Shown here in pieces: positions 5,364 through 6,991 of a stretch of DNA of 6,991 bases (the first letter of the stretch is position 1; the number at the start of each line of letters is the position of its first letter). Origin of the DNA: Collinsella sp. (GTDB lineage: Bacteria; Actinomycetota; Coriobacteriia; Coriobacteriales; Coriobacteriaceae). Made by a program: the position numbers and the translations under genes. Location: contig JAIHTM010000135.1 in NCBI GenBank assembly GCA_022713905.1, positions 1 through 6,991 on the forward strand. The letters run 5' to 3'. The notes under the pieces are model-generated. The model was not told where the DNA came from. It was given only the letters and a program-made list of their open reading frames with translations, and did no database searches.

Positions 5364-6096
5364 GACCGTCATTATGGGAACGGGCCGTATGGGCTCGCTC
5401 ATCCGCACTACCGCCGAGGGCGTTATCGACGCCGCCGGAGAGCCCGTTTTCGACATCGTCGCCCAGATCGGTTTTGATCTGTCCGAGCTCGAGAGCGCAC
5501 CGGCCGCCGACGTCATCATCGACTTCTCGAACGTCGTGACCTTCGATGCCGTCGTCGCCTATGTCGAGCGCACGGGCGCGGCGCTGGTCTCGGGCACCAC
5601 AGGCTATACGCCCGAGCAGATGGATCGCCTGCGCGAGCTGGGTCAGAACGCCCGTGTCATGCACTCCGGCAATTACTCCATCGGTATCGCAGCCCTGCGT
5701 CATCTGGTAGCACAGGCCACACGCGAGCTGCCCGGCTTTGACTGCGAGATTGTCGAGACGCACCACAACCAAAAGGTCGACGCCCCCAGCGGCACTGCCA
5801 AGTTGTTGCTCGACGCCGTCGTCGAAGCTGAGCCCGAGGCAGGCTACCACCCCGTCTATGGCCGCGAGGGTATGTGCGGAGCGCGTGACCCCAAGGAGAT
5901 CGGCATGCACTCGCTGCGCGGCGGCACCGTCGCCGGCGTGCACGAAGTGAGTTTCTTTGGTCAGGACGAGGAGGTCACGCTCACGCACCGCGCCACGAGC
6001 CGTCAGATCTTTGTCAACGGCGCGCTGGCAGCCGCGCAGAAGCTCGTCACCCGCGAGCCTGGCTTCTATACGTTCGACCAGGTCATGTTTGCCTAA
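5356..6096 (+). CDS. dapB: 4-hydroxy-tetrahydrodipicolinate reductase
   Basis: A 246-residue cytoplasmic enzyme that reduces the DapA product to tetrahydrodipicolinate with NAD(P)H. The N-terminal nucleotide-binding motif is MGTGRMGS (7-14), the GxGRMG form. SGTTGY (79-84) and SGNYSIG (104-110) follow. The catalytic block ETHHNQKVDAPSGTA (134-148) carries H136 and K140, matching E. coli His159 and Lys163. The C-terminus ends FYTFDQVMFA, a usual DapB ending. The length is slightly below the E. coli enzyme (273), as in many Gram-positive forms. The start is taken as TTG at 5356: it gives the normal MIKTVIMG beginning, lies nine bases after AGGGAG, and overlaps the dapA stop by eight bases. The next ATG (5374) would cut into the nucleotide-binding strand. 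The overlap implies translational coupling to dapA. Confidence 0.95.
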   Translation: MIKTVIMGTGRMGSLIRTTAEGVIDAAGEPVFDIVAQIGFDLSELESAPAADVIIDFSNVVTFDAVVAYVERTGAALVSGTTGYTPEQMDRLRELGQNARVMHSGNYSIGIAALRHLVAQATRELPGFDCEIVETHHNQKVDAPSGTAKLLLDAVVEAEPEAGYHPVYGREGMCGARDPKEIGMHSLRGGTVAGVHEVSFFGQDEEVTLTHRATSRQIFVNGALAAAQKLVTREPGFYTFDQVMFA

Positions 6097-6135
6097 CCAG
6101 GTATCAACCGGATCCACCCAAAGGAGAAACAGCAA

Positions 6136-6855
6136 ATGAGCAATGCAGCCGAGATGGATGCACAGGAGATTATCAACTACATCGCCACCGCGCCTAAAAA
6201 GACGCCCGTCAAGCTGTATGTGCGCGAGAAGCCCGGCATGAAGGTTGCCTGGGGCGACGCGCATGTCTACGGCGGTCGTCGTGGCAAGACCGTCTTTGGC
6301 GACTGGGATGAGCTTAAGGCCATCCTGGACGCCAACGCCGATTCCATCGATTACTACGACGTCGAGAATGACTGCCGCAACTCCGCCGTGCCCATGCTCG
6401 ACCTTAAGGGCATCAACGCTCGCATCGAGCCGGGCGCGATCATCCGCGACCGCGTCGAGATCGGCGACCGTGCCGTCATCATGATGGGTGCCATCATCAA
6501 CATCGGCTCCGTCATCGGCGAAGGTTCCATGATCGATATGGGCGCCGTGCTGGGCGGCCGCGCCACCGTGGGCAAGAACTGCCACATCGGCGCCGGCACC
6601 GTGCTGGCAGGCGTCGTTGAGCCCGCAAGCGCCACGCCCGTCATCATCGAGGACGATGTCATGATTGGCGCCAACGCCGTGGTCCTGGAGGGCGTGCGCG
6701 TGGGCAAGGGCGCCGTCGTGGCCGCCGGTGCCGTATGCGTCGAGGACGTTCCTGCCGGCGCCGTCGTAGCCGGCGTTCCTGCCCGCGTTATCAAGATGCG
6801 CGACGAGAAGACCGACAGCAAGACCGGTCTCGAGGAAGGCCTGCGCCAGCTTTAA
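6136..6855 (+). CDS. dapH: Tetrahydrodipicolinate N-acetyltransferase
   Basis: A 239-residue protein, very similar throughout to B. subtilis DapH as I recall it. An N-terminal alpha/beta domain (1 to about 90) includes EIINYIATAPKKTPVK (11-26) and DVENDCRNSAVPMLDLK (75-91). A left-handed beta-helix of hexapeptide repeats follows (about 95-215), with RIEPGAIIRD (96-105), NIGSVIGEGSMIDM (122-135), GGRATVGKNCHIGAG (140-154) and ANAVVLEGV (179-187). A short C-terminal helix ends in LRQL. It transfers acetyl from acetyl-CoA to tetrahydrodipicolinate, giving N-acetyl-2-amino-6-oxopimelate, and probably works as a trimer. Its presence marks the acetylase branch of DAP synthesis rather than the succinylase branch. 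The ATG has AAAGGAG eight bases upstream. It follows dapB by 39 bases with no hairpin between, so it is in the same operon. Confidence 0.95.
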   Translation: MSNAAEMDAQEIINYIATAPKKTPVKLYVREKPGMKVAWGDAHVYGGRRGKTVFGDWDELKAILDANADSIDYYDVENDCRNSAVPMLDLKGINARIEPGAIIRDRVEIGDRAVIMMGAIINIGSVIGEGSMIDMGAVLGGRATVGKNCHIGAGTVLAGVVEPASATPVIIEDDVMIGANAVVLEGVRVGKGAVVAAGAVCVEDVPAGAVVAGVPARVIKMRDEKTDSKTGLEEGLRQL

Positions 6856-6857
6856 TA

Positions 6858-6885
6858 GTTACGCGGTTTTGACAAACCGCGTAAC
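6858..6885. terminator. 12-bp perfect hairpin at the end of the lysine operon
   Basis: GTTACGCGGTTT (6858-6869) and AAACCGCGTAAC (6874-6885) form a perfect 12-bp stem with a TGAC loop, starting two bases after the dapH stop codon. No T-tract follows on either strand, so it is not a textbook intrinsic terminator. It may act in both directions between convergent genes, or protect the mRNA 3' end. Confidence 0.6.
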
Positions 6886-6925
6886 AAGTCGACGCTGTAA
6901 ACGACCCAGAGCGGCAATCTGACGT

Positions 6926-6991
6926 TCAATCGTCGGGCATGACCAGAAGGTCAATGCCCTCCTCTTTCACGTCACCTTGCTCGCTTAGGGG
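6926..6991 (-). CDS. Possible C-terminal end of a convergent gene (partial)
   Basis: On the minus strand, the 21 codons from the window edge to a TGA at 6926-6928 are open and read PLSEQGDVKEEGIDLLVMPDD. The other two minus frames close quickly. An acidic tail and the position behind a symmetric hairpin fit a convergent gene, but this is too short to identify a family. A plus-strand frame is open over part of the same bases, so chance is not excluded. Confidence 0.35.
   Translation of the reverse strand, partial: PLSEQGDVKEEGIDLLVMPDD

Noticed and set aside
4578..5519. Minus-strand open frame (313 codons) opposite dapA
   Set aside because: It shows the same antisense shadow pattern, with a composition dictated by the dapA codons, and no recognisable domain.
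5326..6585. Long open frame on the minus strand (419 codons) opposite dapB and dapH
   Set aside because: It is composed mainly of Ala, Asp, Gly, His and Val, typical of the antisense of GC-rich genes, and it lies over two well-identified conserved genes. No motif is recognised.

Overview
The window looks like chromosomal DNA from a GC-rich gut actinobacterium of the Coriobacteriia, most likely Collinsella or a close relative. This is inferred from general protein resemblance, codon bias and the mix of Gram-positive-type features (strong GGAGG-like ribosome binding sites, a lysine riboswitch, an acetylase-type DAP branch). No marker gene in the window fixes the taxon.

Left part (about 100-2674, all minus strand). 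Read in the direction of transcription: an M20-family amidohydrolase (1487-2674), a small three-helix membrane protein (1164-1484), a membrane-anchored FxLYD-type protein (556-999) and an XRE-like helix-turn-helix protein (101-523). The first two are tightly spaced and probably translationally coupled. The FxLYD gene has a leader with a perfect 14-bp inverted repeat that covers its own ribosome binding site. The HTH gene follows it by 32 bases and is probably co-transcribed.

Centre (2675-3053). A 379-base divergent control region. It holds candidate overlapping back-to-back promoters, a few small palindromes, and a lysine riboswitch (about 2821-2983) facing the lysine operon. The sequence after the aptamer can form two mutually exclusive pairings. 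One leaves the lysA ribosome binding site open and the other covers it, which suggests control at translation.

Right part (3054-6855, plus strand). A compact lysine/diaminopimelate operon: a lysA-dapA reading frame in which diaminopimelate decarboxylase is fused in frame to dihydrodipicolinate synthase, then dapB (TTG start, overlapping the end of dapA), then dapH, the tetrahydrodipicolinate N-acetyltransferase. DapA makes hydroxytetrahydrodipicolinate, DapB reduces it, and DapH acetylates the product. The divergent M20 hydrolase is a good candidate for the deacetylase of the same branch, and LysA makes lysine at the end. The N-acetyl-aminotransferase, the epimerase DapF, aspartokinase and Asd are not in the window. 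A 12-bp perfect hairpin closes the operon, and a probable convergent gene tail enters from the right edge.

The most unusual items are the LysA-DapA fusion with an intact internal dapA start site, the two-state riboswitch platform, and the ribosome-site-masking inverted repeat before the FxLYD gene. The rest is ordinary core metabolism; I see no mobile element, CRISPR array, tRNA or rRNA.
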